A stretch of 64,000 bases of DNA from Deltaproteobacteria bacterium (lineage in GTDB: Bacteria; JAGRBM01; JAHCIT01): assembly GCA_026129095.1 (NCBI GenBank), contig JAHCIT010000012.1, positions 1 to 64,000 of the forward strand. The letters run 5' to 3'. The position numbers and the translations under genes are program-made. The notes beneath the pieces were generated by a model. The model was given only the letters and a program-made list of their open reading frames with translations. It made no database searches and was not told the origin of the DNA. Below, in pieces: positions 46,375-55,921 of this stretch (its first letter is position 1; each line of letters begins with the position of its first letter).

Positions 46375-47217
46375 ATGGCGCTGTCCCGCACTGCATCGCG
46401 AAATATTTTTGTTCTGGGAAGTATCGGCTGCGCCGTGGCGTTGCTGGCGATGACAATCGACTTCCACCGGGTCGCCGCCGAGCGGACACGCGAGGCGGAA
46501 AATCTCACGGAAGCGTCAGTCCGCGGCAAGGAGGTCTGGGAGAAATACAACTGCGTGAACTGCCACGGCCGGCTCGGCGAAGGCGCCTACTACGCACCGG
46601 ATCTCACCGTCGCTTACGAGCGGATGGGTGCGGGCTGGATCGAGCACATGCTCAAGGATCCGCAGACCGCCTACTGGGGCCCGCCGGAAAATGCGGTCGG
46701 ACGGCGCAAGATGCCGCACCTCAAGATGACCGATGAGGAAGTCGCCGACATGATCGAGTTCCTGAAGTTCCTCAACGGCATCAACCGGAACAACTGGCCG
46801 CCGGAAGGAAGCTGGCCGCGCGGTGTTCCGATTCCGCCGGGAACCGATGAAGCCAAAGGCGAGCACCTGTTCGAGACACTCGGCTGCAGGGAATGTCACG
46901 GAGCCAACGGCCGCCGGAGCCGGACGCCGGTCGGTCCCGACCTGACCTATGTGTCGAGCCGGCTTCCCAGGGAATGGATCAAGCAGGAGATACAGGTTCC
47001 GGCAGCCGACTATCCGGAAACCAAGATGCCGGACTTCAGTGTCTCCGACGAAGACACCGAACTGATCATCAGATATCTTGATTATATCAACGAGAAGGGC
47101 GGCGGCATTATCGGAGGCCATCCGAAGGGGCCCCGCACCAAGATCACGCTGGCGACTCCGCCCAAGGTGGAGGAACCGCCGCCGGGATCAGAAGATGACC
47201 TCTTTGGCGGGCAATGA
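46375..47217 (+). CDS. norC: NO reductase cytochrome c subunit with an extra haem domain
   Basis: This 280-residue protein starts as a typical NorC: a membrane anchor (FVLGSIGCAVALLAMTIDF) and the haem site CVNCH near residue 60 in KYNCVNCHGRLGEGAYYAPD. The normal subunit ends around residue 150, but here the chain continues into a second cytochrome c domain with CRECH near residue 172. It is anchored on the periplasmic side and passes electrons to NorB, encoded next. The fusion may let it take electrons from a different donor. Confidence 0.9.
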   Translation: MALSRTASRNIFVLGSIGCAVALLAMTIDFHRVAAERTREAENLTEASVRGKEVWEKYNCVNCHGRLGEGAYYAPDLTVAYERMGAGWIEHMLKDPQTAYWGPPENAVGRRKMPHLKMTDEEVADMIEFLKFLNGINRNNWPPEGSWPRGVPIPPGTDEAKGEHLFETLGCRECHGANGRRSRTPVGPDLTYVSSRLPREWIKQEIQVPAADYPETKMPDFSVSDEDTELIIRYLDYINEKGGGIIGGHPKGPRTKITLATPPKVEEPPPGSEDDLFGGQ

Positions 47218-47270
47218 CGGGTAACTGAGAACAGCGTTCCAGATTATCGAGATTAAGGAAAGGGAAACCC

Positions 47271-48644
47271 ATGTATCCGGAAACCAACAAAGTCGTCAGA
47301 TGGCACTTCGGGATCGCGCTGCTTCTGTTTGCCCTGCAGCTGGTGTTCGGGCTGCTGTCGGTAATTCACTACGTGAACGGGGATGCCCTGTCCGGCACGC
47401 TGCTGGAGTTTCACGTCGTCCGCACCTGCCACATCAACCTGCTGGTGGTCTGGCTGCTGATCGGCTTCTTTGGCGCGACGTATCATATCGTTTCCGAGGA
47501 ATCCCAGCGGGAGCTGTACTCGCCCAAGCTGGCCATGATCACGCTGGCGGCGTTCGTGGGCGGCGGCGTGGCGGGACTGGTGGGCTATATCTTCTTCCAC
47601 CACTGGCAGGGACGCGAGTTCCTGGAGCTACCCCTCTATCTCGATGTCGCCGTAGTCATTGTGGTCCTGGCGTTCCTTTACAACGCCATCATGACTGTCT
47701 GGAAGGGCCAGCGCCGCACGACGGTGGAAATGGTGCTGCTTCTGGGACTGGTGCTGATGGCGCTGCTCTATTTCCCCGGCAACATGTTCTTCCGCAACGA
47801 GGCGCTTCAGTCGTTCTACTGGTGGTGGACGATCCATCTCTGGGTGGAAGGCGTATGGGAACTGATCATGGGCGCGATGCTTGCGTTCATGCTGATCAAG
47901 ATGACCGGCGTGGACCGCGAGGTGATGGAGAAGTGGCTCTACGTGGTCGTCTCGCTGACCTTCTTCACGGGAATCCTGGGCATCGGGCACCACTACTACT
48001 GGATCGGCACGCCGAACTACTGGCTGTTCGTCGGGGCGTTCTTCAGCGCGCTGGAACCGCTCGCGTTCGTGGCAATGATCATCTACGCCGTCTACGCGAA
48101 GCAGAAATCCAGGCGCGATCACCCCAACGGTGCGGCGATGATCTGGACCATCGGTTGCACGATCATGGCATTCGTGGGGATCATGCTCGGTTTCGCCCAG
48201 ACGCTGCCGGGGATCAATTCCTACACGCATGGCACGCATGTGACGGCCTCGCACGGACACTACGCATTCTTCGGTGCCTACGCGATGATAAACCTTGCGT
48301 TCTTCACCTACATGCTGCCGATCCTCAACAAGATCGAGGCAGAAGAGTGGAAACAGTCGCGCAGCGTCGCGTCCTTCTGGATCATGGTGCTTTCGATGAT
48401 CGGCCTGTCCACGGCCGTCATGGTCGCCGGCATCGTCCAGACGGTCTACGAGCGGGTGAACGGCATCCCGTACATTACCGTGCAGGAGCACGGCACGATG
48501 CAGCTTTCCTACCAGCTCTGGCTGGTGTTCGGACTCTGCTTCACCGCCGGAGCGCTCCTGTTCATCTATGATTTCTTCGCGCCACAGAAGGTGTCGGCCG
48601 AAGAGGCCGCATCGGCAAAAGTCGCCACAGCGGCCGGTGGTTGA
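47271..48644 (+). CDS. norB: Nitric oxide reductase large subunit (cNOR)
   Basis: This 457-residue membrane protein carries all key residues: His54, the haem-b ligand; His189, Glu193, His240 and His241 around the FeB site; the second glutamate Glu262; and His328/His330 for haem b3 and b. Offsets from the Pseudomonas aeruginosa residues (60, 207, 211, 258, 259, 280, 347, 349) are consistent. It reduces NO to N2O on the inner membrane. The length is normal and norC lies immediately upstream. Electrons arrive through NorC, not quinol, since there is no qNOR-type N-terminal extension. Confidence 0.97.
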   Translation: MYPETNKVVRWHFGIALLLFALQLVFGLLSVIHYVNGDALSGTLLEFHVVRTCHINLLVVWLLIGFFGATYHIVSEESQRELYSPKLAMITLAAFVGGGVAGLVGYIFFHHWQGREFLELPLYLDVAVVIVVLAFLYNAIMTVWKGQRRTTVEMVLLLGLVLMALLYFPGNMFFRNEALQSFYWWWTIHLWVEGVWELIMGAMLAFMLIKMTGVDREVMEKWLYVVVSLTFFTGILGIGHHYYWIGTPNYWLFVGAFFSALEPLAFVAMIIYAVYAKQKSRRDHPNGAAMIWTIGCTIMAFVGIMLGFAQTLPGINSYTHGTHVTASHGHYAFFGAYAMINLAFFTYMLPILNKIEAEEWKQSRSVASFWIMVLSMIGLSTAVMVAGIVQTVYERVNGIPYITVQEHGTMQLSYQLWLVFGLCFTAGALLFIYDFFAPQKVSAEEAASAKVATAAGG

Positions 48645-48698
48645 AGACGTCTCCCGCCGCTTCTCAGGATGCGCGGGTGAAGTAAGTTGAGGAGTTCC

Positions 48699-49529
48699 AT
48701 GGTCAAGCAGCCCGGCACGGTTTCGCAGGTGAAAACCGGAGAAGGACTTCCCTATTACATCCCGACGGGTAGGGAGGTGGAGGTCTTTCAGGCGGCATAC
48801 AGCCGCAAGGCGCCAGTGATGCTGAAGGGGCCGACCGGGTGCGGGAAAACCCGGTTCGTGCAGCACATGGCTGTCCGTCTGGGCGTTCCCGTGGTGACGG
48901 TCCCGTGCCACGACGACCTGACGGCGGCCGACCTGGTCGGGCGCCACCTGATTCAGGGTGGCGAGACGAAATGGGTTGATGGCCCGCTGACCCGGGCCGT
49001 CCGCGAAGGCGCCATCTGCTACCTCGATGAGGTCATCGAGGCACGCAAGGACACGGTCGTCGTGATTCACCCCCTGACCGATGACCGCCGGACCCTGTTC
49101 ATCGAACGGACCGGCGAGACACTCCACGCGCCGCCTTCGTTCATGCTGGTGATGAGCTTCAACCCCGGCTACCAGAGCCCGCTGAAGGCCCTCAAGCCGT
49201 CAACACGTCAGCGGTTCGTCGGAATCGATCTCACCTGGCCGGAGCCGGAACTGGAAGAGAAGATCGTCTGCCATGAGACGGGTATCGATCCCCAGTCATC
49301 TCACCGCCTGGTCCGGCTTGCCCGGAAGATCCGGCCCCTGCGGGAACAGGGGCTGGAGGAGATCCCCGGCACGCGGGCCATTATCCATGCAGCGAACCTG
49401 ATCAAGGCAGGCGTTGCCCCGGTGGAAGCGGCCATTGCGGCCCTTGGCGTGCCGCTGACCGAGGAACCCCAGCTCATCGATTCGATCCGTACCCTTGCGG
49501 GCATGTCGTTCCCTGAACAGGAGTCCTAG
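48699..49529 (+). CDS. norQ: NorQ/CbbQ AAA+ ATPase
   Basis: This 276-residue MoxR-type ATPase has the Walker A GPTGCGKTRF near residue 46 and Walker B ICYLDEVIEA. It works with NorD to assemble or activate NO reductase, probably inserting the FeB iron. ATG at 48699 follows GAGGAG. It lies between norB and norD, the usual order. Confidence 0.95.
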   Translation: MVKQPGTVSQVKTGEGLPYYIPTGREVEVFQAAYSRKAPVMLKGPTGCGKTRFVQHMAVRLGVPVVTVPCHDDLTAADLVGRHLIQGGETKWVDGPLTRAVREGAICYLDEVIEARKDTVVVIHPLTDDRRTLFIERTGETLHAPPSFMLVMSFNPGYQSPLKALKPSTRQRFVGIDLTWPEPELEEKIVCHETGIDPQSSHRLVRLARKIRPLREQGLEEIPGTRAIIHAANLIKAGVAPVEAAIAALGVPLTEEPQLIDSIRTLAGMSFPEQES

Positions 49530-49534
49530 GCCTC

Positions 49535-51253
49535 ATGGACTATGGCGCATGGGCATTTATCGGCCTGTTCGCCTTCGCGTTCGTCGGCTTCCTGCTCTAT
49601 TACCGGGAACTTTCCGAGATCAAGGAAGCCGCCCGGGTTATCGACGAGGCGGAAAACCGCGACCATGACATCCTCCAGCGGCTGACCGTTCTGGCGAGGG
49701 CGCTGCTGGGCCCCCATGTCATGCTGGTCCAGGGGAATGCCGTTTCGGTTCTGTCCGGCGACGGGCCGGTTCAGATGGCCGGCCTCCCGGTACGGGAATC
49801 CCGCGACATCCCGGAAGATCAGCGGCTCGAATGGCACCGGTTCCAGCTCGCGGTGGTTCACGCCTGGAACGAGACGGGCCGGCTTCCCCCGGATGACCTG
49901 CGCAACCGCCGGATTGACCATTATCTGCAGGAAGAACTTCCGGGCATATTCAGCTTGCGGGAGCGGCTGATGCGTTTCGAAAACAAGGAACGGCGGCTCT
50001 ATCCGGCCCTCGAGCTGATGATCGTGCCGGTGGAAGACCGGCCGGCGGTGCCCGCCGAAGCGCCGCCCCCTCCATCTGGAGATACCGGTGACGGCAAGGA
50101 ACCCGCTTCCCTTTTCAGGCGGGGCAAGCGGGTAGATCCGAAATCGCAGAAGCAGGGACTCAACCTGAACATTGGTTCCCAGTTCGAGTTCGGCACCCGG
50201 GCATACGGGACTACCCTCCGGAAGGATGAGGAGAATGAGGCGCACCCATCCGAGGCGGGCGATGCGCCCCTGTCCCCCATGGCCGATCCGGACTCAACGT
50301 CGGCAGGCAAGACCGTGGCAGCGGGCAATAGTCGCCCTGAAGCGGGCGGAAGCCTTTCGGGCAAGGTGTTCCTCTACGACGAGTGGGATGCCAGCACAAC
50401 GTCATACCGCCAGAAGTATTGTGCCGTGACGGAATCAGCAGCCGGAGTGGATGCACCTTCATCCGGTTGGGCTGAGCGGATGGCTGCCCACCGGGCCACC
50501 CAGCGGGAAATCGAGCGGATCCTGCTTTCGCTCATGCCGCTGCCCCGGAAGCTGACCCGCGAGCCCTACGGGGATGACGTCGATCTCGATGCCTATGTCC
50601 GTTCGCGCTGCGATCTCATTGCCGGACGCACCCCGGACGACCGTATCTATGAACGGAAGGTGCTGCGCGAACGCTCGGTTTCCGTTGCCCTGCTGATCGA
50701 CTGGAGCGCATCGACCGAACGGTGGGTGGGCCGGTGCAGGGCTTTTGAGCTCGGCCAGGAAAGCGCGGCGATGTTTGCCAGTGCGCTGGGCAAGCTCGGA
50801 GATCCGTTTTCGATATACGGGTTTTCGGGGCAGGGGAGGGACAACGTGCGCGTGGGGCGGCTGAAATCGTTTGGCGAGCCGTGGAGTCCCGAACTCGTCG
50901 AGCGGTTTGGAGCTGTCGGCCCGGGGCGGTTTACCCGGATCGGTGCTGCGATCCGGCATGCGGCTGCCCAGATCAGGCCCCAGCGAACCGCGCAGCGGCT
51001 GCTGCTGGTCTTTTCGGACGGGAGACCCCAGGACGACGACGGATACGACGGCGCTTATGCCGTTGCCGATGTCCGGCAGGCTGTCCGTGAAGCCCGCCGG
51101 AACGGTGTCCGGCCATTCTGTCTCGCTCTGGGCGATGAGGCCCGCAATCACCTGCCTGCCATGTTCGGCCGGGACTGGGCGGTTCATGATGATCCCGGAA
51201 CCCTGCCGGAGCGCCTGGCCAAGATTTATGTCACATTAACCTGCACTGCCTGA
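49535..51253 (+). CDS. norD: NorD, von Willebrand A domain protein
   Basis: This 572-residue protein partners NorQ. The C-terminal third is a von Willebrand A domain with the MIDAS motif LLIDWSASTERW and VFSDGRPQDDDGYDG. The N-terminal 25 residues form one membrane helix (AFIGLFAFAFVGFLLYY). That is unusual for NorD, which is normally soluble, and suggests the assembly complex is anchored. It starts five bases after norQ. The middle (residues 170-290) is charged and low in order. Confidence 0.9.
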   Translation: MDYGAWAFIGLFAFAFVGFLLYYRELSEIKEAARVIDEAENRDHDILQRLTVLARALLGPHVMLVQGNAVSVLSGDGPVQMAGLPVRESRDIPEDQRLEWHRFQLAVVHAWNETGRLPPDDLRNRRIDHYLQEELPGIFSLRERLMRFENKERRLYPALELMIVPVEDRPAVPAEAPPPPSGDTGDGKEPASLFRRGKRVDPKSQKQGLNLNIGSQFEFGTRAYGTTLRKDEENEAHPSEAGDAPLSPMADPDSTSAGKTVAAGNSRPEAGGSLSGKVFLYDEWDASTTSYRQKYCAVTESAAGVDAPSSGWAERMAAHRATQREIERILLSLMPLPRKLTREPYGDDVDLDAYVRSRCDLIAGRTPDDRIYERKVLRERSVSVALLIDWSASTERWVGRCRAFELGQESAAMFASALGKLGDPFSIYGFSGQGRDNVRVGRLKSFGEPWSPELVERFGAVGPGRFTRIGAAIRHAAAQIRPQRTAQRLLLVFSDGRPQDDDGYDGAYAVADVRQAVREARRNGVRPFCLALGDEARNHLPAMFGRDWAVHDDPGTLPERLAKIYVTLTCTA

Positions 51254-51276
51254 AGCTGCTGCGGAAATGGCGTTTG

Positions 51277-51292
51277 CATGAGTAACGTCATA
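51277..51292. promoter_or_regulatory. TATGA-N6-TCATA-type site before nirJ
   Basis: The site reads CATGA-GTAACG-TCATA, one mismatch. A -10-like TAGCTT at 51314-51319 puts the start point near 51326, directly at the annotated start codon (51327). The transcript could be leaderless, or translation may begin at a later in-frame codon. Confidence 0.55.
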
Positions 51293-51326
51293 ATATGTCC
51301 ACGTTTGGGCAGGTAGCTTTTATCTC

Positions 51327-52511
51327 ATGCTGATGGTCAGCGAACTTCTTGAACTGGCGCGGGGAACCCCTCCGAAGATCGTTCCGCCCGGAGGTGCCGG
51401 CCAGGGGCGCTATGTGACGGGGCTGGGGCCGGTGGTCGTCTGGAATGTCTGCAAGCACTGCAACATGCATTGTCCGCACTGTTATGCGGCGGCCATCACC
51501 CGACCGGATGACCAGGATCTGGGCTTTGAGGAAGGCTGCCATCTGCTGGATGATCTCAGGACCATCGATGCGATGGCGGTTATTTTCTCGGGCGGGGAGC
51601 CGATGCTGCGGCGGGATATCCTCCCGCTCATCCGTTATGCGAAAAAGATAGGCCACCGCCCGCAGCTTTCCTCCAACGGCGTCATGATTACCCACGAAGT
51701 CGCCCGCGATCTGGCCGCGGCCGGAGTCGAGTACGTGGGAATCAGCATTGACGGCACGCAGGAGTTCAATGACCGCTACCGGGGCATGGAACAGGGTTAC
51801 GAGCGCGCATTCCGGGGCGCCGATGCCAGCCTGGCGGCCGGGATGAAGGTGGGTATACGGATGACGGTTTCCCGCCAGAACAGCGGGCAGATCCATGAAC
51901 TGCTGGATGAGGTGGTTCGCCGCCGGATACAGCGGTTCTACGTTTCCCACCTCGTTTACTCGGGCCGTGCAAGGGACGATCATTCCTATGACCTGTCGGT
52001 TACGGAAAACCGTGCTCTCGTCGAGGAACTGTTCACCCGTGCCGACCGGCTGCTCGATGAAGGTGCGGTCACGCGGGTCGTGACTGGCGGAAATGACGTG
52101 GACGGGCCGTTCCTGTATTTCTATGTGCTGAAGCGGTACGGCGAGCTGGCCGCCCGGCGGGTGCTGAAACGGCTGGAAGCCCGCGGCGGCAACTCGGCCG
52201 GCGAGAAGGTCATCAACATCGACAACCGGGGGAATGTCCACCCGGACCAGTTCTGGACCGACGCCCGGCTCGGGAATGTCCGGCACACACCGATAGCCGA
52301 AATCCTCCGGCACCCGCTTGTCGGCGAGCTCAGGTCGCGGGTCGAGCGCCTGGAGGGAAAGTGCCGGGAGTGCGCCTTCAAGGCCGCCTGCCGGGGTTCC
52401 CACCGGGAGCGGGCGCTGGCCTCCGGCGGCGGGCTCTGGAGTCCCGACCCGTCGTGCTACCTGACCGATGCCGAGATCCGCAGGGAGACCGTGTGCGAAG
52501 CAACTGCCTGA
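51327..52511 (+). CDS. nirJ: Haem d1 biosynthesis radical SAM protein NirJ (first copy)
   Basis: This 394-residue radical SAM/SPASM enzyme has CKHCNMHCPHC near residue 42, FSGGEPMLRRDI and SIDGTQEFNDRY. HLVYSGRARDDH is shared with known NirJ proteins and with the paralog at 57774. The C-terminal end has GKCRECAFKAACRG, holding the auxiliary cluster. NirJ removes propionate groups to make the haem d1 ring needed by NirS. Its stop codon overlaps nirF by 19 bases. ATG at 51327 has no visible ribosome site; 51333 is also an ATG. Confidence 0.9.
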   Translation: MLMVSELLELARGTPPKIVPPGGAGQGRYVTGLGPVVVWNVCKHCNMHCPHCYAAAITRPDDQDLGFEEGCHLLDDLRTIDAMAVIFSGGEPMLRRDILPLIRYAKKIGHRPQLSSNGVMITHEVARDLAAAGVEYVGISIDGTQEFNDRYRGMEQGYERAFRGADASLAAGMKVGIRMTVSRQNSGQIHELLDEVVRRRIQRFYVSHLVYSGRARDDHSYDLSVTENRALVEELFTRADRLLDEGAVTRVVTGGNDVDGPFLYFYVLKRYGELAARRVLKRLEARGGNSAGEKVINIDNRGNVHPDQFWTDARLGNVRHTPIAEILRHPLVGELRSRVERLEGKCRECAFKAACRGSHRERALASGGGLWSPDPSCYLTDAEIRRETVCEATA

Positions 52512-53686
52512 TTGTCCTTCTGCTGACGATCGCCATCTCTGCCTGTGCTCCAGTCGCCAGCGGAAGCGGCGTGGGCGGCCGCCTGTTCATCGTCCAGCGC
52601 GAGACCGAAAGCCTCTCGGTGTATGACAGCGTGAACCGCAAGATACTTCCGGTAAAAGTGTCGGGTCTTGGCAACATGCGCCATGCGACGATGGTCTTTT
52701 CCCGTGATCTCCGGTGGGGCTACGTGGCGACCCGTAACGGCCTTTTGTCCCGAATTGACCTGAACACCCTTGAGGCTGACGTGCAGATCCAGACGTCGGA
52801 CAACTCGATCGGGCTGGCGATATCGCAGGACGGCCGCTTTGTCGCAGTCGCCGAGTACAAGCCCGGCGGCATCACCATCGTGGCGGCCGACACGATGGAG
52901 GTCGTGGCCCGGATTCCCGCCCTGACCGTGGTGGACGGGCAGGAAGTCCGGTCCCGCGTGACCGGTCTAGGCGATACGGACGGAAACCGGTTCGTGTGCG
53001 GCCTCATGGACGGCAACGAGATATGGATGATTGATGCCTCGCGGCCGGATTTCCCGGTCGAGAAAAAATGGAAGACGCCGGCTCCCAACCCTTTTGATGC
53101 GTTCCAGACTTCCGAGGGACGGTTCTATGTCGCGGGACATTTCGAAAGCGACAAGCTGACACTGATGGACCTCTGGTACCCGGATGCCGAGCCACGGGAG
53201 ATCACCATCCGTGACATGGCGAGCGAGGTGGAGCGAAGCCGCCCCATCAAGATGCCGCACATGGCGATGTGGGCCGCATCCGGGGACGAGGCCTACATTC
53301 CGGTGGTCGGTGAAAAGCGGCTTGCCGTGCTGGACCGCAAGACCTGGCAGTACCGGAAATCGATCCCGCTGCGGGGAAATCCGGTCTATGCGGCGATGTC
53401 GCCAGCCGGGCGGGAGATCTGGGTGACGTTCTCGGGCTCCGAGGACGACCGGTTTATCGAGATCATCGATGTCGAGACCGGAGCCGTGCGTGGCCAGATA
53501 GAGGCGGGAAGAAAGATTTTCCATCTGGCATTCAGCCCGCGGGGCGACGAAATGTATGTCAGTGCCAACCAGGACAACCGGTTCATTGTGATTGATACGC
53601 GCACGCGCCAGATTACCGGTGAATATGAAATCCCCTCTCCGTCGGGAATCTTCGGCCCCTGGCGCGCTTTCCAGATCGGATTCTGA
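52493..53686 (+). CDS. nirF: NirF, haem d1 biosynthesis lipoprotein
   Basis: This 397-residue protein is an eight-bladed propeller related to the d1 domain of NirS without a cytochrome c part. A lipoprotein signal ends in TIAISAC, so it is anchored in the periplasm. It contains VAEYKPGGITIV, VAGHFESDKL and ends with PSPSGIFGPWRAF. NirF binds and completes the d1 precursor. The start is GTG at 52493 after GGGAG, inside the 3' end of nirJ. Confidence 0.9.
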   Translation: MRSNCLIVLLLTIAISACAPVASGSGVGGRLFIVQRETESLSVYDSVNRKILPVKVSGLGNMRHATMVFSRDLRWGYVATRNGLLSRIDLNTLEADVQIQTSDNSIGLAISQDGRFVAVAEYKPGGITIVAADTMEVVARIPALTVVDGQEVRSRVTGLGDTDGNRFVCGLMDGNEIWMIDASRPDFPVEKKWKTPAPNPFDAFQTSEGRFYVAGHFESDKLTLMDLWYPDAEPREITIRDMASEVERSRPIKMPHMAMWAASGDEAYIPVVGEKRLAVLDRKTWQYRKSIPLRGNPVYAAMSPAGREIWVTFSGSEDDRFIEIIDVETGAVRGQIEAGRKIFHLAFSPRGDEMYVSANQDNRFIVIDTRTRQITGEYEIPSPSGIFGPWRAFQIGF

Positions 53687-53693
53687 GCGCACG

Positions 53694-54086
53694 ATGGACC
53701 GGCCGTATTTCCTGCTGGTGGCCGCCGCCGTTTTCACCGTATACAGCTGCGCACCCGCCCCCAGGGTCAGGCCGCCAGTGGCGGAACCGGGCCCCAGTGA
53801 CAGCCTGCTCGCCGAACTTGGGCGCCGCACGTTCAGGGAAAAGGGCTGCATGGAATGCCATATCCGCGAGGGAGAGGGCGGGAAAAGCGGACCGAATCTG
53901 GACAAACTCGCAGGCGTGGCAGACCCGACCTACGTTCGTGAATCCATCCTCGATCCGGACGCCATTATTACGCCCGGATACGAGGCAGGACTCATGCCCC
54001 CCGGCTATGGCGCGATGCTTACGGAAGCGGAGATCGACGCGCTCCAGTATTACCTGTCGAACCGCTTCAGCCCCGCTGCAAAATGA
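53694..54086 (+). CDS. Cytochrome c lipoprotein (NirC-like)
   Basis: This 130-residue precursor has a hydrophobic signal (FLLVAAAVFTVYSC), whose cysteine may be lipidated, and one haem site, CMECH. A distal methionine is in EAGLMPPGYGAML. It sits between nirF and nirS, where NirC-like electron donors to NirS or haem d1 steps are found. I chose ATG at 53694; the frame is open further upstream within nirF but without a start signal. Confidence 0.85.
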   Translation: MDRPYFLLVAAAVFTVYSCAPAPRVRPPVAEPGPSDSLLAELGRRTFREKGCMECHIREGEGGKSGPNLDKLAGVADPTYVRESILDPDAIITPGYEAGLMPPGYGAMLTEAEIDALQYYLSNRFSPAAK

Positions 54087-54112
54087 ACCCGGCGGGATTT
54101 ACCTGACGGATA

Positions 54113-54128
54113 TATGACCAGTCTCATA
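54113..54128. promoter_or_regulatory. Perfect TATGA-N6-TCATA site before nirS
   Basis: The site reads TATGA-CCAGTC-TCATA. A -10-like TAGCGT at 54150-54155 puts the site centre at exactly 41.5 bases from start point 54162, the class II activator position. The nirS start codon is 47 bases after this. Confidence 0.72.
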
Positions 54129-54208
54129 AGCCGAAACCGGGCAAGCAGTTAGCGTAAGCACAAGGAAAGGACTTCCGGTAACCGGGAGCATGATTAGGGG
54201 TAAGCGCC

Positions 54209-55885
54209 ATGAATAAACGAATTGCGTCGGGATATCAGCCTCTCAAATGGGTACTCACTCTGGCCCTGTCCGTTTCGGCCTACTTCGGCCTCACGGCGGT
54301 CGCGCAGAAACCGGCTCCCGGCACACCGGTAGTCCAGGTGGCGCCAACAATCACGCCGGAGGAGTTCGAGGCTGCCAAGTCCATCTATTTCGACCGGTGC
54401 GCGGGCTGCCATGGCACGTTGCGGACCGGTGCCACCGGACCTGAAATCCTTCCTGCGAAGACGATCAAGATGGGCACCAGCCGGCTGCGGGACATCCTCC
54501 AGTACGGCATGCCCGGCGGAATGCCGGCGTGGGGCGAGGACGGCATCCTGACCGAGAAGGAAATCGACATGGTTGCCCGGTATATCCAGCAGGAGCCTCC
54601 GCAGCCGCCGGAGATGTCGCTGGCTCAGATCAAGGAAAGCTGGAAGACCTACGTTCCGGTCGATCAGCGTCCCGGCAAGCCCACCCACAAGCGCAACTGG
54701 GAGAACTACTTCGGAATCATCCTCCGGGACGAGGGCAAGGTGGCGATCATTGACGGCGATACCAAGGAAATGATCAGCACGATCAAGACCGGATACGCCG
54801 TGCATATCCTCCGGAGCAGCATGTCCGGCCGGTACTTCTACGTCGTTGGCCGTGACGGACGTATCTCGCTGATTGACCTCTGGACCACCGAGCCATCGCT
54901 GGTGGCGGAGGTGAAGCCGTGCATCGATGCCCGGTCAGTCGATTCCAGCAAGTTCAAGGGGAAGAAGCCCGAGCTGAACTTCTCCGACACCTTGGCGATT
55001 GTCGGCTGTTACTGGCCGCCACACTACGCCATTGTCGACGGACTCACGCTGGAGCCGAAGAAGCTGGTCCGGACATCAGGCTACACATACGATACGAACG
55101 AATACCTGCCGGAAGTCCGCGTGGCGTCCATCATCGCCTCCCACTATGACCCGCTCTGGGTCGTGAGCCTGAAGGAATCAGGATATGTCGCGCTGGTGGA
55201 CTACTCCGACCTGACGAATCTCAAGATCACCAACATTGAGGCGGAACGCTTCCTCCATGACGGCGGATGGGACGCCACGAAACGTTACTTCCTGGTGGCC
55301 GCCAACATGCGGAACACCGTGTCGGTTATCGATGTCAAGGAAAAGAAGTTCGTCACCAACATCGTGACGGGCAACAAGCCGCATCCCGGGCGCGGTGCCA
55401 ACTGGGTGGACCCGGAATACGGGCCGGTCTGGGCAACAACCCATATCGGCGAGGGGCGGATGAGCCTCATCGGAACCGATCCGGAGAGCCGCAAGTACAA
55501 GAAGAACGCCTGGAAGGTTGTCCGTGACATCGAGCTGAAGGGCCGCGCCGGCGGGCTGTTCATCAAGACCCATGACAAGTCCCCCTGGGTGTGGACAGAC
55601 GCGCCTCTGAACTCCGACGCCGAAAAGGCGCAGACGATCTGCGTTCTCAGCAAGAAGACGGCGGCAATTGAAAAGTGCTTCCGGGCGACTGACCGGGGCC
55701 GTATCGTCCACTTCGAATACAACAAGGCCGGTGACGAGGTGTGGGTGTCGGTGTGGGACAAGGAAGGCGAGATCCTGGTCTATGACGACAAGACCATGAC
55801 CCTGAAGAAGAGCATCAAGGGTGACTGGCTGATCACCCCGACCGGCAAGTTCAACGTGTATAACACGAAGAACGACGTCTACTGA
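54209..55885 (+). CDS. nirS: Cytochrome cd1 nitrite reductase
   Basis: This 558-residue precursor has a signal peptide (VLTLALSVSAYFGLTAVA), a cytochrome c domain (CAGCH at residue 64) and a d1 propeller. The proximal haem d1 histidine is in GYAVHIL (residue 199), and SHYDPLW (312) and RFLHDGG (350) are the likely distal-pocket histidines. WATTHIGEGRMSLIGTDPE and the end TPTGKFNVYNTKNDVY match NirS rather than NirN or NirF. It reduces nitrite to NO in the periplasm. Its own TATGA-type promoter lies upstream and a hairpin terminator follows. Confidence 0.97.
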   Translation: MNKRIASGYQPLKWVLTLALSVSAYFGLTAVAQKPAPGTPVVQVAPTITPEEFEAAKSIYFDRCAGCHGTLRTGATGPEILPAKTIKMGTSRLRDILQYGMPGGMPAWGEDGILTEKEIDMVARYIQQEPPQPPEMSLAQIKESWKTYVPVDQRPGKPTHKRNWENYFGIILRDEGKVAIIDGDTKEMISTIKTGYAVHILRSSMSGRYFYVVGRDGRISLIDLWTTEPSLVAEVKPCIDARSVDSSKFKGKKPELNFSDTLAIVGCYWPPHYAIVDGLTLEPKKLVRTSGYTYDTNEYLPEVRVASIIASHYDPLWVVSLKESGYVALVDYSDLTNLKITNIEAERFLHDGGWDATKRYFLVAANMRNTVSVIDVKEKKFVTNIVTGNKPHPGRGANWVDPEYGPVWATTHIGEGRMSLIGTDPESRKYKKNAWKVVRDIELKGRAGGLFIKTHDKSPWVWTDAPLNSDAEKAQTICVLSKKTAAIEKCFRATDRGRIVHFEYNKAGDEVWVSVWDKEGEILVYDDKTMTLKKSIKGDWLITPTGKFNVYNTKNDVY

Positions 55886-55921
55886 TAAGTGTGGCGGGCG
55901 GGCAGCCCCGCCTCTCTTGCC

